Shown piece after piece: positions 63,604 to 64,000 of a stretch of DNA of 64,000 bases. Each line of letters begins with the position of its first letter. The first letter of the stretch is position 1. Location of the stretch: the NCBI GenBank assembly GCA_002730525.1, contig PCAK01000032.1:1-64000 (forward strand). The letters run 5' to 3'. The DNA is from Acidobacteriota bacterium (GTDB taxonomy: Bacteria; Acidobacteriota; Vicinamibacteria; Vicinamibacterales; UBA823). The notes below the pieces were generated by a model. That model had not been told where the DNA came from, did not search any database, and was given only the letters and a program-made list of their open reading frames with translations. The position numbers and the translations under genes were made by a program.

Positions 63604-64000
63604 AATGTCCGAAGTGTGACTACATCGGGTTCGACGCGGCCGAACGCTGCCGGAACTGCGGATACGACTTCGCGCTGACCGAGCACCGCGAGTCGGAGCC
63701 CGATCTGCCGATCCGCACGGGCGACGAGCCGATGGGGCCGATGGTCGACCTGGCGCTCCAGGAGGCGATCGCCAAGTCGGTGCCGGCGGAGTTGCCGGTG
63801 TCGGATTCCGATCTTCCGCTCTTCCTCGATCAGGCGACGCGCGGCGCGTTCGGCGGTGAGCAGGCGCGACCTCGACCCCGGGCGCCGCTGGCGGTGCGGC
63901 GGGCCACCCCCGAAGTCGCGCGTGTCCGGACGGCGGTCACGCGTGCGCGCCGGCAGGCGCCCTCGCTGCAACTCGAAGGGTCCGCGGCGGCCGGCCGCGC
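63600..64000 (+). CDS. Zinc-ribbon protein, N-terminal part (cut by window edge)
   Basis: The first 133 residues of a protein running past the window end. It begins with a zinc ribbon, MKCPKCDYIGFDAAERCRNC, containing two C-x2-C pairs, followed by GYDFAL. A polar low-complexity region with Arg and Ala follows. In Acidobacteria such a zinc ribbon commonly opens RDD-type or other membrane proteins, but the rest is not visible here, so the family call is a guess. It is coupled to the previous gene by an ATGA overlap. Confidence 0.7.
   Translation, partial: MKCPKCDYIGFDAAERCRNCGYDFALTEHRESEPDLPIRTGDEPMGPMVDLALQEAIAKSVPAELPVSDSDLPLFLDQATRGAFGGEQARPRPRAPLAVRRATPEVARVRTAVTRARRQAPSLQLEGSAAAGR

Overview
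This window comes from a high-GC, Gram-negative genome that looks like Acidobacteriota, probably class Vicinamibacteria. Supporting signs are a single-operon ADOP-type macrolide-export-like permease, a VWFA-related acidobacterial domain protein, a PEGA-type domain, many Tat-exported and lipoprotein enzymes, a long-form IspH and a SelB gene. The assignment rests on gene content only; no rRNA or tRNA gene was seen.

Layout. Positions 1-15600 are an accessory region of exported enzymes. It opens with a broken IS3 transposase remnant, then a Tat-exported SelA-like PLP enzyme, a cyclophilin, a lipoprotein sulfatase and secreted proteins. Next come a second Tat-exported SelA-like enzyme with an added beta domain, a Tat-exported RidA protein, a DUF2272 protein, a cupin, a beta-lactamase-fold hydrolase, a beta-propeller, a Tat-exported HisC-like aminotransferase and two more secreted proteins. 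Positions 14972-15603 hold decayed sequence and possibly one small membrane protein.

Positions 15600-25950 carry a VWFA protein, an ADOP permease, a PEGA fragment beside an AT-richer orphan gene, a DinB protein, and a compact SDR / sodium symporter / DmpA-type peptidase operon. This is divergent from an M20 peptidase and a DUF2784 protein. Positions 26000-30930 hold a TesA-like esterase with its ABC ATPase and permease, then a DksA-like protein and folK. Positions 31081-39552, all on the minus strand, hold an ECF sigma factor, its zinc anti-sigma factor, ispH, a Spy-like protein, and a TolC-MacA-MacB efflux system in co-directional order.

From 39676 on there are mostly housekeeping genes: a SpoIID protein, pckA, gatB, a truncated and frameshifted ftsX next to an unexplained 800-base insert, rnr, selB, tatA, a TonB-family protein, groEL-groES with a CIRCE-like operator, a Fis-type regulator, purC, an LPG-synthase-type membrane protein, nrdR, a DUF4390 protein with an NtrY/NtrX-like two-component pair, a glutamate formimidoyltransferase, a TPR protein and a truncated zinc-ribbon gene at the right edge.

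The most unusual theme is a set of PLP-dependent enzymes and a RidA imine deaminase that all carry Tat signals. This suggests a PLP/enamine chemistry placed outside the cytoplasm.
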